Shown here piece after piece: positions 53,688 through 62,247 of a stretch of 64,000 bases of DNA (positions within the stretch are counted from its first letter, which is position 1; every line of letters starts with the position of its first letter). A program made the position numbers and the translations under genes. The DNA lies in the NCBI RefSeq assembly GCF_900582625.1, contig NZ_UTIQ01000138.1:1-64000 (forward strand), given 5' to 3'. The notes beneath the pieces were generated by a model, which was given only the letters and a program-made list of their open reading frames with translations, had not been told where the DNA came from and searched no databases. This stretch comes from Pseudomonas viridiflava (GTDB lineage Bacteria; Pseudomonadota; Gammaproteobacteria; Pseudomonadales; Pseudomonadaceae).

Positions 53688-54938
53688 TTACAACGGCGCC
53701 GGTTGCGCCTGCGGCTGCCAGGTGCGTTCGCGCAAGCCGATGGGCTTGAACGGATCCACCAGCGTGCCGGCCACCATGGCCGCCAGAATCTGCGGCGCTG
53801 GCGGAATTTTCGACAGGCCGAACAGCACCTGATCCCGCAGCATCGGCAACACCCGTGAGTCGGACTGATAAAACGGCGTGAACGCCGCCGACAGCGCCTG
53901 GAACGTGCGTACGTGACGGCGGCGCGAAGCGGCGTAACGGGGCAGGGCGCTGGCCAGGTCGTCGCTGGTGTTCAAGGCATGCACCAACGCGCGGGCATCG
54001 AGCAGCGCCATGTTGGCGCCCTGGCCCAGTTGCGGGCTGGTGGAATGGGCGGCATCGCCGATGATCGCCAGGCTGCGGCCCACCGGCATCGCCAGCGTGT
54101 GATGGCCGTAGCGGGCGAGGGTCATGTCGTCGAAACCATTGATCTGCTTCAGGTACGACTCGCAGTCGGGCCACAGGTTGGCGATTCCGTCTTTCCAGCT
54201 CTCAATGCCTGCGCGCTTTAACGTTTCCACCTGATCCGGTTTGGTACTCCAGAAAAACGCACTCATCGGCGCGCTCGAAGGCTCCGCTTTGCCAATCGGT
54301 AGCACGCCGATCATGGTGGTCGCGCGCTGATAGCGTTGCACCAGCGCCGTACTGGTCTGCGCGGCGGTGTCGGCTTGCAGCGAGGCCCAGAACGCGCCGT
54401 ACAGCAGCGGTTTAGGCTCGCTCGGTTGCAGGCAGAACGCCTTGAGCCGGGAGCGCGAACCGCTGGCATCCACCACCAAATCGAACGGCCCGGCCTTGCG
54501 CTCGTTGGCGCCGACCAGCCAGGCGAGGTCGCCGCGGGTTTCCAGGCTTTCCACATCCAGCCCGGTCTCTACCGCAATGCCTTCGGCCGTCACCGCTTGG
54601 AACAACACATGGAAAAGGGCGGCGCGGTGCACGGCAATGCCATGACGGCCACCTTTGATGGCGGCGTAACCAACGTCGAGCACGGTGCGCCCGGTCAGCG
54701 CGTCGGCGCCGTACAAGCGGTCGATGCGGCTGCCCAGTTGCGAGATGGCGTCGAATAAGCCCAAGTCGTCGAGAACGGTCAACCCGGTGGGCTGCAGGAT
54801 CAGCCCCGAGCCCACGGGCGAGGCGTGCTCGAAGCGTTCGAACACCGTGACTTGATGGCCGCTGCGATGCAGGTACAAAGCGGCGGCAAGACCAGCAGGG
54901 CCAGCGCCGACAATGGCAATTCGCAGGGGTTTGATCAC
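53688..54938 (-). CDS. FAD-dependent aromatic-type monooxygenase (group A)
   Basis: 416 aa. FAD motifs IAIVGAGPAGLAAALYLHRSG, DLVVDASGSRSRLK (DG-like) and SLAIIGDAAHSTSPQLGQGANMALLDA match UbiH/salicylate-hydroxylase-type flavoproteins. Hydroxylates an aromatic or related ring with NAD(P)H and oxygen; substrate unknown. Convergent with the ABC exporter by 9 bp; no regulator adjacent. Confidence 0.9.
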   Translation of the reverse strand: MIKPLRIAIVGAGPAGLAAALYLHRSGHQVTVFERFEHASPVGSGLILQPTGLTVLDDLGLFDAISQLGSRIDRLYGADALTGRTVLDVGYAAIKGGRHGIAVHRAALFHVLFQAVTAEGIAVETGLDVESLETRGDLAWLVGANERKAGPFDLVVDASGSRSRLKAFCLQPSEPKPLLYGAFWASLQADTAAQTSTALVQRYQRATTMIGVLPIGKAEPSSAPMSAFFWSTKPDQVETLKRAGIESWKDGIANLWPDCESYLKQINGFDDMTLARYGHHTLAMPVGRSLAIIGDAAHSTSPQLGQGANMALLDARALVHALNTSDDLASALPRYAASRRRHVRTFQALSAAFTPFYQSDSRVLPMLRDQVLFGLSKIPPAPQILAAMVAGTLVDPFKPIGLRERTWQPQAQPAPL

Positions 54939-55115
54939 GGTAAGTCTCCGGCCCGACTACGGTGGGCCTGTCCTTGGAAAGGGGAGCTGCACGGCAGCGC
55001 TGCCGTTATACCGGTAAACCGCCTAAGGGGTAATGGGGTTTGGCGACTTAATCACAGGCAAAAAAATTGGCCAGAAGGGCGAACCCCGCTGGCCATTTTC
55101 TACTGCGTTGCTGCA

Positions 55116-55712
55116 TTAGCTGCCGCCACCGGCGCCGCCGCCACCACCTGCGCCGCCCGAGCCGCCAGCGCCACCGCCGGTTCCGCCCGAGCTGCCGCCC
55201 ATGCCGCCGCCCGTACCGCTGGTGCCGGTGCCGCCTGTGCCGGTGCCGCCGGAGCCAGTGCCACCGCTGCCCGAGCTGCTGCCGCCGCTGCCACCGCTAC
55301 CGCCTGGTACGGTCGAGCCAGTTCCAGTGCCAGTGCCTGTGCCGGTCGCGCCGGTTCCCGTACCGATGCCCGTGCCACCTGTGCCGGTGGCGCCTGCGCC
55401 TGAACCGGTGGTGCCGGTGCCGGTACCAATGCCGGTGCCCGTGCCGGAGGTGCCATTACCGGTCGCACCTGCCGCGCCACCCGGGGCGCCAGTGCCAGTG
55501 CCGGTGGTGCCTTGGCCGGTTGCGCCCGTGCCGGTGCCGGTGCCCGGTGCGTTGGCGCCGGTTGCCGAGTTGCCGGTGCCGTCACCGGTGGTGCCGGCTT
55601 CCGGTGCGCCCACGCCGTTGCCTGGGGTGACGGTCGCGGCCATCACCAGCGAGGCGGAGGAGGCGGCCATAATTGCGCTGAGTAACACGGCAGTAAAAGG
55701 TAATTTGCTCAT
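55116..55712 (-). CDS. Secreted Gly/Thr-rich low-complexity protein
   Basis: 198 aa from ATG 55712 (GGAG 8 nt upstream). Signal peptide [19 protein letters not shown]; the remaining ~170 residues are nearly all Gly, Thr, Ala and Ser in (G-T/S/A) repeats ([20 protein letters not shown]) ending in a poly-Gly tail. The opposite strand is also open across this region as Pro-Val repeats, a by-product of repeat composition. It may be a flexible cell-surface or periplasmic filler protein; function unknown. Sequence is prone to slippage. Confidence 0.7.
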   Translation of the reverse strand: MSKLPFTAVLLSAIMAASSASLVMAATVTPGNGVGAPEAGTTGDGTGNSATGANAPGTGTGTGATGQGTTGTGTGAPGGAAGATGNGTSGTGTGIGTGTGTTGSGAGATGTGGTGIGTGTGATGTGTGTGTGSTVPGGSGGSGGSSSGSGGTGSGGTGTGGTGTSGTGGGMGGSSGGTGGGAGGSGGAGGGGGAGGGS

Positions 55713-55854
55713 CGTTGATGCTCCATTTCTGTGAGTTACCTAGAAGTGGAGTGGTGGCGTTTCGCCGATGTTCGATAAACAGGACCAGTGGTCAAACGGC
55801 CCCGCAGAAACGACCGGGGCGCCCAACTGGCGCCCCGGTGATGTAACGGATCAA

Positions 55855-56067
55855 TCAATGCCACCAGCGTGGCTGACCCCAGCGTTGCTCTTCGCTATCG
55901 AGTTTTTTGTCGACGGCTTGGGTGGCGTCATCGGCTTTGGTGGTTTTGCTTTGCTCGGTGGTTTGCTTGGCAGCGGCCGCTTGATAATCGTGGTTAACGT
56001 CGGCGCCAGCGAAGGCGGTGCCGGTTAACAACGCGGTGAGCAAAGACGCGGTAACGATGGTTTTCAT
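55855..56067 (-). CDS. Small secreted protein
   Basis: 70 aa from ATG 56067 (GAGG 8 nt upstream). Signal peptide KTIVTASLLTALLTGTAFA, then a short hydrophilic Lys/Gln/Thr/Asp-rich mature part ending WGQPRWWH. No Cys. Family not recognised. It lies ~140 bp upstream of the Gly-rich gene on the same strand and may share its transcript. Confidence 0.65.
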   Translation of the reverse strand: MKTIVTASLLTALLTGTAFAGADVNHDYQAAAAKQTTEQSKTTKADDATQAVDKKLDSEEQRWGQPRWWH

Positions 56068-56214
56068 GGTGTGTTCCTCAAGGGGTTGTGAGTGACTTCG
56101 GGGCCAAGTTTCCGTGCTCGCCGCCGCCTTGAGAAACGCATGGTGTTGGTAGTTGATATCGCTGAAATTGATGGAGCCTGCACGCCGTGCGCCAGAGCGC
56201 TGCGGCGCAAATGC

Positions 56215-57468
56215 TTACGCAAACCGACGCGGCGAAAACGGCGCCAAGGGCACCGACGGGGCCACGCCGCTGGCCTGTTCAGCCACCAGTTTGCCGGTGA
56301 TCGACGCCAGCGTTAAGCCGACGTGGCCATGGCCGAAGTTGTAAAACACCTGCGGCATCAACCGCGCCACGCCCACCACCGGTTTGCTGTCGGGCATCGA
56401 TGAGCGAAAGCCCATCCACTGCGAACTCGGCTCGTGCTGCAGATTGAGGAAACGCCGGGCGCCATTGGCCAAGTAGCGATAGCGGCGCGGATCCGGCAGC
56501 GCCGCCGTACCGGCAAATTCCACCGTGCCGGCCACGCGCAACCCCTGCGCCATGGGCGTCAGATAAAAGCCACCGGCGCCCCAGCACACCGGCCGGTTCA
56601 GCAGCGCCCCGGCTTGCTCGAACAGCACGTGGTAACCGCGCTCGGTGTCTTGCGGCAACGTGTCGCCGAGCGTGTCGGCAAGCTGTTTGGACCAAGCCCC
56701 CGTGCACAGGGCAAGGCGGTCTACTGTCAGCGTTTCGCCGCTGGCCAACCGCGCCACCACCTGCTCCGCGTTGGTGGCGCTGCGTTCAGCCGCGAGCAAT
56801 TCGCCGCGCAGAAAGCGGCCGCCGTGCTGAAGAAAACGCTCGAACAACCGCACACTCAGCGCATACGGGTCGAGCGTGCGGCTCACCCCCGGCAGCTCAA
56901 CACCGAACGCCGCGCGGGCATTCAGCGCCGGCTCCAAAGCATGCAGCTCGGAATTCTCGACCAGGCGAATCGGCACCTCGAACGCCTGGTGATACGCCAC
57001 CATTTCCTGGGCAACAGGCCGCTCGTGGGCCTCGAACACATACAGCGAGCCGTCGTGGCGAATCAGATCGTGCGCTTGCGCGTCATCAAACAACGTGGCC
57101 CACGCCTGCATGCAGGGCGTGAGCAAGGTGCGCAAATCGTGACTGATTGCGTGCACACGCTGCTCGCTGGAGTGGCGCAAAAACTGCCACAGCCACGGCG
57201 CGATTTTGCCTAAATAGGCCGGGCGCACCCGCAACGGCGAATCTCGTTTGAACAACAGCGCCGGCGCCTGCCGCCAAATGCCCGGCGTCGCCACCGGCTC
57301 TACGGCGTAGGTGGCGAACGTACAGGCATTGCCAAACGAGGTGGCGGTGCCGGGCGGTTGCCGATCCAGGATCGTTACCTGCCAACCAAACCGCTGCAGC
57401 CACAAGGCCGTGGCGATGCCGACTACCCCGGCGCCCACCACTAACGCGGTTCCGCGCGACTCTGTCAT
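56215..57468 (-). CDS. DadA-like FAD-dependent D-amino-acid dehydrogenase/oxidase
   Basis: 417 aa. FAD motif ALVVGAGVVGIATALWLQRFGW, SFGNACTFATYAVEP, and the C-terminal YNFGHGHVGLTLASITGKLVAE match the DAO/DadA family. Substrate could be a D-amino acid, sarcosine-like amine or proline derivative. Divergent from the LysR gene, its likely regulator. Confidence 0.88.
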   Translation of the reverse strand: MTESRGTALVVGAGVVGIATALWLQRFGWQVTILDRQPPGTATSFGNACTFATYAVEPVATPGIWRQAPALLFKRDSPLRVRPAYLGKIAPWLWQFLRHSSEQRVHAISHDLRTLLTPCMQAWATLFDDAQAHDLIRHDGSLYVFEAHERPVAQEMVAYHQAFEVPIRLVENSELHALEPALNARAAFGVELPGVSRTLDPYALSVRLFERFLQHGGRFLRGELLAAERSATNAEQVVARLASGETLTVDRLALCTGAWSKQLADTLGDTLPQDTERGYHVLFEQAGALLNRPVCWGAGGFYLTPMAQGLRVAGTVEFAGTAALPDPRRYRYLANGARRFLNLQHEPSSQWMGFRSSMPDSKPVVGVARLMPQVFYNFGHGHVGLTLASITGKLVAEQASGVAPSVPLAPFSPRRFA

Positions 57469-57520
57469 GTCACTCTCCCGTTATGCGCCGCCCGCATGCT
57501 CGCCCTGAGCGTGAGTGGCC

Positions 57521-57551
57521 GCAAAAGCAGCGAAAATAGGCAAAAGCAGCG
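57521..57551. promoter_or_regulatory. Direct repeat, possible LysR operator
   Basis: GCAAAAGCAGCG occurs at 57521-57532 and again at 57540-57551 in the gap between the divergent oxidase and LysR genes. Spacing of 19 nt places them near the same helical face. Binding by the adjacent regulator is an inference. Confidence 0.4.
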
Positions 57552-57610
57552 GTACACTCCAACGCTAAGAATTCATGCAGCTATTCACTCAACGCATAGA
57601 CGGACGCGCC

Positions 57611-58498
57611 ATGGAACCTATCCGCCGAGTGCCCTCACTGCCCGCGCTAAACGCCCTGGTACACGTCGCCGATACCCGCAGCTTCACCGACGCGGCGGCA
57701 CGCCTGCACCTCACGCAAAGCGCCGTGAGCCGGCAGATTCAACAGCTCGAAGAGCACTATGGCGTGGCGTTATTCGAGCGCAGCAGCCGACAAGTCGCAC
57801 TGACCGCCAGCGGCGAGCAGGTGCTGGCCGTGGCGCAACGCCTGCTCGCCGAGCTGGCCGCGCTGGAGCGTTCACTGCTGCCGGCCAACGCCGAGCGGCC
57901 GTTTCGAATTCGCATTTTTGTGTCGTTGGCCGTGCGTTGGTTATTGCCCCGGCTGACCAGCTTCTACGCCGCGCACCCGCGCCTGGCGCTATCGATTGAA
58001 ACCGTGGGCGGTGAAGCGGTGGCCACCGATGGCGACTGCGACGCCTACGTGCTGTACCTGCGCGACGGGCTGGATGAGCGGAAATTGTTGCCACTGTTTG
58101 ACGAATACCTGATCCCCGTGTGTGCGCCGACACTTGCCACAGGACTGCCACCGCCGCGTTCGGTGGCCGAGTTGGCAGCCCATCCGCTGATTCATGGTTC
58201 GCCAAGCCGGTTCGAGTGGACCACCTGGTTGCAGGCGCACGGCGAAGAGGCGGGGCAGGGCTTTCAGCATCTCCAGTTCAATCTGGACGATCTGGCCTTG
58301 GACGCGGCGAGTCGGGGATTGGGCGTGGCGGTGAGTGATCAGGTGCTGGCGCAGGATGCCTTGGCGCGGGGGAGTTTAATGGTGCCGTTTGGGCAGCCGC
58401 TAAAGACCGGCGGCGTGTATGCGTTGTGGTTGAGTGCGCAGGGGGCGGCGCATCCGGCGCGGGAGGTGATTCTGGAGTGGTTCGAGGGGCAGCGTTGA
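57611..58498 (+). CDS. LysR-family regulator (GcvA-like)
   Basis: 295 aa. HTH SLPALNALVHVADTRSFTDA, then LTQSAVSRQIQQLEEHYGVALFERSSR; effector domain after ~95. ATG 57611 (MEPIRRVPSL) gives the GcvA-type start; ATG 57575 would add 12 residues. It is divergent from the FAD oxidase and likely controls it. Confidence 0.87.
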   Translation: MEPIRRVPSLPALNALVHVADTRSFTDAAARLHLTQSAVSRQIQQLEEHYGVALFERSSRQVALTASGEQVLAVAQRLLAELAALERSLLPANAERPFRIRIFVSLAVRWLLPRLTSFYAAHPRLALSIETVGGEAVATDGDCDAYVLYLRDGLDERKLLPLFDEYLIPVCAPTLATGLPPPRSVAELAAHPLIHGSPSRFEWTTWLQAHGEEAGQGFQHLQFNLDDLALDAASRGLGVAVSDQVLAQDALARGSLMVPFGQPLKTGGVYALWLSAQGAAHPAREVILEWFEGQR

Positions 58499-58504
58499 CG
58501 CTTA

Positions 58505-58622
58505 AAAGCCCCTCTCCCCCAGCCCGGCCGGCGTAGCGGAGAAGGGGTGGCGTTTGTACGACCGTCGCACGCGGTCAGCCCCCTCTCCCGCTTGCGGGAG
58601 AGGGCTGGGGTGAGGGGCCCTT
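58505..58622. repeat. CCCTCTCCC-type intergenic palindrome
   Basis: Contains CCCCTCTCCCCCAGCC...GGAGAAGGGG and CCCCCTCTCCCGCTTGCGGG followed by AGAGGG, the same family as the tandem repeat at 1-241. Located between convergent LysR and anti-sigma genes, where it could act as a terminator. Confidence 0.75.
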
Positions 58623-58640
58623 GATCCTCACAAGAAAACA

Positions 58641-59399
58641 TCAAATCGCCCGCCCCAACCCCCGGCGAACCGGCTCAACCGCCGGATCATCCGCCGGCGC
58701 CACCAGCGCATAGTTGTACTCATCACTGGACCAATAATCCGCCTGCAACTCGCCATCGCGCCGCGCGCCACGGTCGAGCAGGTAATGCTGCGGACCTGGC
58801 GGGCGAATATAAAAGCTCACCTTGCGGCCATCGGCATCTTCATACACCAACATCGCCGCCGCACCCTGCTCGGTGCTGATCATTCGCCCACCCACCGGCA
58901 TGAATCCGGCGCCGGCCAGGTCGGGAATGCGGTCGGCGCGGGCGAAATGGCGGTCCAGCCAACTCTGCGCGTCGGTGCTGGTGGCCAGGGTCCAGTCGTT
59001 GGCCATGCCGTCTTTAAGGGCGAACATGCGGTAAGCCTGCACGGCGTCGGCCATAGGCAACATATGGCTGGCCAAGTTGACGGTGCGCGCCTGCCAGCCG
59101 CCCAAGCCGCCCAGGCTCACGGCCATAAACAGCGCCGCCGCCGTCGCCCACTGCCGGCCGCGCTGCCGCCGTTGGTTGTGGCGAATGGCGGCGGGGTCCA
59201 ACTGCGGGTTGGGCGTTAGGTGCAGGCCGCCGCTCAGGGCGGCGCGCAGGTTCTGTGCATCCAGTTGCCAGGCGCGGACCTGCTCGGCCAGTTCCGGATG
59301 GGCGCTGAGGTAACGCGCGACGCGGTCGCGGTCGGCCTCGTTGAGCTGGCGGTCAACGTAGGCGTGCAGCTCGTGTTCGGATGGAGGCAACTCGTTCAT
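58641..59399 (-). CDS. Membrane anti-sigma factor
   Basis: 252 aa. N-terminal cytoplasmic anti-sigma region (SEHELHAYVDRQLNEADRDRVARYLSAHPELAEQVRAW, a zinc-less ASD), one TM ~83-101 (ATAAALFMAVSLGGLGGW), then a periplasmic domain with AGAGFMPVGGRMISTEQGAAAMLVYED. ATG 59399 overlaps the sigma stop (ATGA). It should hold the ECF sigma until a cell-envelope or redox signal arrives. Confidence 0.9.
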   Translation of the reverse strand: MNELPPSEHELHAYVDRQLNEADRDRVARYLSAHPELAEQVRAWQLDAQNLRAALSGGLHLTPNPQLDPAAIRHNQRRQRGRQWATAAALFMAVSLGGLGGWQARTVNLASHMLPMADAVQAYRMFALKDGMANDWTLATSTDAQSWLDRHFARADRIPDLAGAGFMPVGGRMISTEQGAAAMLVYEDADGRKVSFYIRPPGPQHYLLDRGARRDGELQADYWSSDEYNYALVAPADDPAVEPVRRGLGRAI

Positions 59400-59908
59400 T
59401 TCAACACCCGTAAGGCTGGTGAGGTGATTTCGCCGTCGCTGAGCTGGCGCAACGCCTGGCGCGCGCGGGACAAACGCGACATCACGGTGCCAATCGGCAC
59501 ATTGAGAATCTCGGCAATTTCCTGATAGCGCAGGCCTTCCACCGTTACCCATAGCAAAATCGCCCGCTGCTCATGGGGCAGGCGTTCGAAGGCGGCGAGG
59601 GTGGTTTGCGCCACAACCGTACGTTCGGCGGACGGCGCGTAATGGTCGTCCTGGCTGCCCGTAAACAGTTCGAGCACGCGCTTGTAACGGCTGGCGCTGC
59701 GGTGCGCATCGAGAAACTGGCGGTACACAATCGCAAACAGCCAGGCACGCAGGTCACCCTCAGGCTGCTTGCCGGCCCAGGCGCTCAGGGCTTTTTCCAG
59801 GCTGGCTTGCACCAGGTCATCGGCGCTGGTGGGGTTGCGGGTCAGCGACTGGGCGAAGCGCCGCAGTCGAGGCAGCAGGTCGCGCAGTTGGTCATCGATA
59901 CCGTGCAT
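59396..59908 (-). CDS. ECF sigma factor controlling the catalase-cytochrome b561 module
   Basis: 170 aa. Region 2 (RFAQSLTRNPTSADDLVQASLEKAL) and region 4 (LPHEQRAILLWVTVEGLRYQEIAEILNVPIGTVMSRLSRARQALR). ATG 59908 chosen; frame upstream to 60079 crosses the promoter region. It presumably recognises the GGAATAAA-N13-CGTCT promoters placed on both sides of the divergent gap, including its own. Confidence 0.92.
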   Translation of the reverse strand: MHGIDDQLRDLLPRLRRFAQSLTRNPTSADDLVQASLEKALSAWAGKQPEGDLRAWLFAIVYRQFLDAHRSASRYKRVLELFTGSQDDHYAPSAERTVVAQTTLAAFERLPHEQRAILLWVTVEGLRYQEIAEILNVPIGTVMSRLSRARQALRQLSDGEITSPALRVLK

Positions 59909-59959
59909 GGCGGTGCAGGTTCCAGAACGTGGCGTTAGAAAAATAGCGTGTGGAACGGG

Positions 59960-59985
59960 AGACGACGCAGGGCCGACTTTATTCC
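59960..59985 (-). promoter_or_regulatory. ECF-type promoter for the sigma/anti-sigma genes
   Basis: On the minus strand GGAATAAA (59985-59978), 13 bp, CGTCT (59964-59960), the -35 and -10 style of ECF promoters. It is ~50 bp upstream of the sigma gene and implies autoregulation. Confidence 0.7.
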
Positions 59986-60019
59986 CGCCACCACACAAAA
60001 ATAAATAATTCGTTGCCAG

Positions 60020-60045
60020 GGAATAAACCCGAAGGTGGGGCGTCT
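60020..60045 (+). promoter_or_regulatory. ECF-type promoter for the catalase-cytochrome b561 genes
   Basis: GGAATAAA (60020-60027), 13 bp, CGTCT (60041-60045), identical in both boxes and spacing to the divergent one at 59960-59985. It is ~33 bp upstream of the catalase-family start. Confidence 0.75.
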
Positions 60046-60077
60046 GACTGCACCTTCGCCTGATTCTGGAGTTCCCC

Positions 60078-61157
60078 ATGGCACCAAACGACCCTCAACC
60101 GCAGCCGCCCCTCAGCCCGCTCAGCCTGGCCTTGCGCTTTGGCGCCATTGGCGCGGTGGCGCTGCTGCTGGTGGGCGCGCTGGCGTATACCGGCGGCTAT
60201 TTCAGCCCCGAGCGCCTGACCCCCGACCGCGTGGTCGACGTGTTGGAAAAGAACAACGGCGAGCATCCGGGCTTTCGCCGCAACCACCCCAAGGGCGTGT
60301 GCGTGACCGGTTACTTCGAGAGCAGCGGCGCGGCGGCCTCGCTGTCGTCTGCCGAGGTCTTCAGCGCCACGCGCACGCCGGTGCAGGGGCGGTTTTCCTT
60401 GCCCACCGGTAACCCGTATTCGCCCGACAGCGCCGCGCCGCTGCGCAGCATGGCCTTGCGCTTTCAGCAGGCCAACGGTCAGCAATGGCGCACGGGCATG
60501 AACAGCATGCCGGTGTTTCCAGTGGGCACGCCCGAAGCATTTTTCGGCTTGCTGCAAGCCACCGCGCCAGACCCCGCTACCGGCAAACCCGACCCGCAAA
60601 AAGCCGGCGCCTTCTTCGCCTCGCACCCGGAAACCGGCGCGTTTCTGGGCTGGGCGAAAACCGCCAAACCGGCGGCCAGTTTCGTCACGGAAACCTACAA
60701 CAGCGTGAACGCCTTCTACCTCACCAACGCCGCTGGCCAACGCCAGACCGTGCGTTGGAGCATGGTCGCCACCACACCGGCAGACAGCGTGGCGCCGCAA
60801 GCTGAGGACTATCTACTGCCTGACTTGCAGCAGCGCCTTGCTGCGGGCGCGCAGCGTTGGGACCTGGTGCTGACGCTCGCCAACCCCGGCGACCCGAGCA
60901 ACGACGCCAGCAAAGCCTGGACCGGCGAACACCGCACCGTCACCGCCGGCACGCTGGTGCTCGAACGCGAGCAAGCGCAAGACAGCGGCGAATGCCGCGA
61001 CATCAACTACGACCCGCTGATTTTGCCCAGCGGCATTGAAGGCTCCGACGACCCATTGCTCGCCGCCCGTTCCGCCGCCTATGCGGCTTCGTATAAACGC
61101 CGCACGGGTGAAGTCAGTTCGTTGCCGGCCAGCGCCTCGCAGGAGTCCCGCCCATGA
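60078..61157 (+). CDS. Membrane-anchored catalase-family peroxidase (SrpA-like)
   Basis: 359-aa small catalase-fold haem protein. N-terminal membrane anchor ~18-43 (LALRFGAIGAVALLLVGALAY), distal His block FRRNHPKGVCVTGYFESS, and proximal haem Tyr in INYDPLILPSGIEGSDDPLLAARSAAYAASYKRR. It is shorter than true catalases, as in SrpA-type peroxidases. GGAG precedes ATG 60078. Together with the cytochrome b561 it may form a membrane peroxide-reducing chain, expressed by the adjacent ECF sigma. Confidence 0.9.
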   Translation: MAPNDPQPQPPLSPLSLALRFGAIGAVALLLVGALAYTGGYFSPERLTPDRVVDVLEKNNGEHPGFRRNHPKGVCVTGYFESSGAAASLSSAEVFSATRTPVQGRFSLPTGNPYSPDSAAPLRSMALRFQQANGQQWRTGMNSMPVFPVGTPEAFFGLLQATAPDPATGKPDPQKAGAFFASHPETGAFLGWAKTAKPAASFVTETYNSVNAFYLTNAAGQRQTVRWSMVATTPADSVAPQAEDYLLPDLQQRLAAGAQRWDLVLTLANPGDPSNDASKAWTGEHRTVTAGTLVLEREQAQDSGECRDINYDPLILPSGIEGSDDPLLAARSAAYAASYKRRTGEVSSLPASASQESRP

Positions 61158-61687
61158 GCACTCAGCATTTCTCTTTGCCCGCGCGGCTACTGCATTGGCT
61201 GATGGCGGTGATGATCCTCGCCATGTTGTTTGTGGGTGTGGGCATGGTGGCGTCGGTGTCGGAGCGGCATCAGTGGCTGCTGAATCTGCACAAGCCATTG
61301 GGCATCGCCATTTTGCTGCTAGTAATTGTGCGGCTGGTGGTGCGCTTCAGCTCGACCACCCCGCCGTTGCCCGCCGATTTACCCGCCATGCAGGCGCTGG
61401 CCGCCAAGCTGTCGCATGTGTTGCTGTATGCGCTGATGCTGGCCTTGCCATTGGTAGGCTGGGCGATGATTTCGGCGGCTGGCGATCCGGTCATGCTGGG
61501 CAGCAATCTGCAGTTACCGGCGTTGCTTGGCGCCGATGCACCGACCTTCGCCGTGTTGCGCAAAGCCCATCGTTACCTCGCGTACTTGCTGTTCGCCACC
61601 GTGCTGCTGCATCTGGCCGGCGCGCTGTTTCACGCCTGGGTGCGGCGTGACCACGTGCTGCACAGCATGGCGCGCGGCCCGAAGTAA
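61154..61687 (+). CDS. Cytochrome b561
   Basis: 177-aa four-helix di-haem membrane protein. Haem His residues in LLHWLMAVMILAML, LNLHKPLGIAILLLVIVRLVV, AKLSHVLLYALMLALPLVGW and HRYLAYLLFATVLLHLAGALFHAWV. Its ATG overlaps the catalase stop (ATGA), so it is co-translated. It likely passes electrons from quinol to the peroxidase. Confidence 0.93.
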   Translation: MSTQHFSLPARLLHWLMAVMILAMLFVGVGMVASVSERHQWLLNLHKPLGIAILLLVIVRLVVRFSSTTPPLPADLPAMQALAAKLSHVLLYALMLALPLVGWAMISAAGDPVMLGSNLQLPALLGADAPTFAVLRKAHRYLAYLLFATVLLHLAGALFHAWVRRDHVLHSMARGPK

Positions 61688-61691
61688 GCGG

Positions 61692-62120
61692 CTATTGAAT
61701 GCCCCATTGGCCGCCGGCTTTTTCGCAATCGGTGCGCGCCTGCGATGCGTCTTTCAGGTCGTAGTAATAGGTCAGCACCTTGGCGCCTTTGGGGATATTC
61801 ACCGAGTCGGCATTTTTGTCCTTGCTGCTGGAGCGCTGGTTCGCCAGCGCTTCCTGGGTGAGCGTGGCGGTGCAGGTGCCGCTGGGTTTTGCCGGGCAGC
61901 TGGCGACTTTGTGCTTGCTGGTGGCCAGGGTTTCTTTGCTCTCGTTGCTGCACGACCAGTCGAGACTGCCGGCCGGTGCGCCTTGATACTCGTAGCAGGT
62001 TTTGCCTTCCACCATCGGCACCGCCGCGCTCTGTGCGCGGGTGTCGACCATGCAGGCTTCGGCCCACACGCCAGTGGAGACAACGCTGGAAAAGAGCGGG
62101 GCAAGCAGTCGGGCTTTCAT
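61692..62120 (-). CDS. Secreted Cys-containing protein of unknown function
   Basis: 142 aa. Signal peptide LLAPLFSSVVSTGVWAEA; mature part has six Cys (EACMVD, KTCYEY, WSCSNE, ASCPAK, GTCTAT, DCEK), probably three disulfides, and an Asp/Lys-rich C terminus. No family recognised. Convergent with the cytochrome gene. Periplasmic. Confidence 0.7.
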   Translation of the reverse strand: MKARLLAPLFSSVVSTGVWAEACMVDTRAQSAAVPMVEGKTCYEYQGAPAGSLDWSCSNESKETLATSKHKVASCPAKPSGTCTATLTQEALANQRSSSKDKNADSVNIPKGAKVLTYYYDLKDASQARTDCEKAGGQWGIQ

Positions 62121-62247
62121 GGCGGGCGGCCTTTGTTGTTGGGCTGTTGAGTTGTGAAACAGCCGTCGCGCTTTGGTTCAGCGGGTTGGATGAATGGTCG
62201 GCCGCGCGTCTACACTGCAAGCCATTCAAACCCTGCGGAGTTCTTCC

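Noticed and set aside
55201..55734. Plus-strand Pro-Val repeat frame opposite the Gly-rich gene
   Set aside because: It is the antisense reading of GT-repeat DNA; the minus frame has a signal peptide and a good ribosome site.
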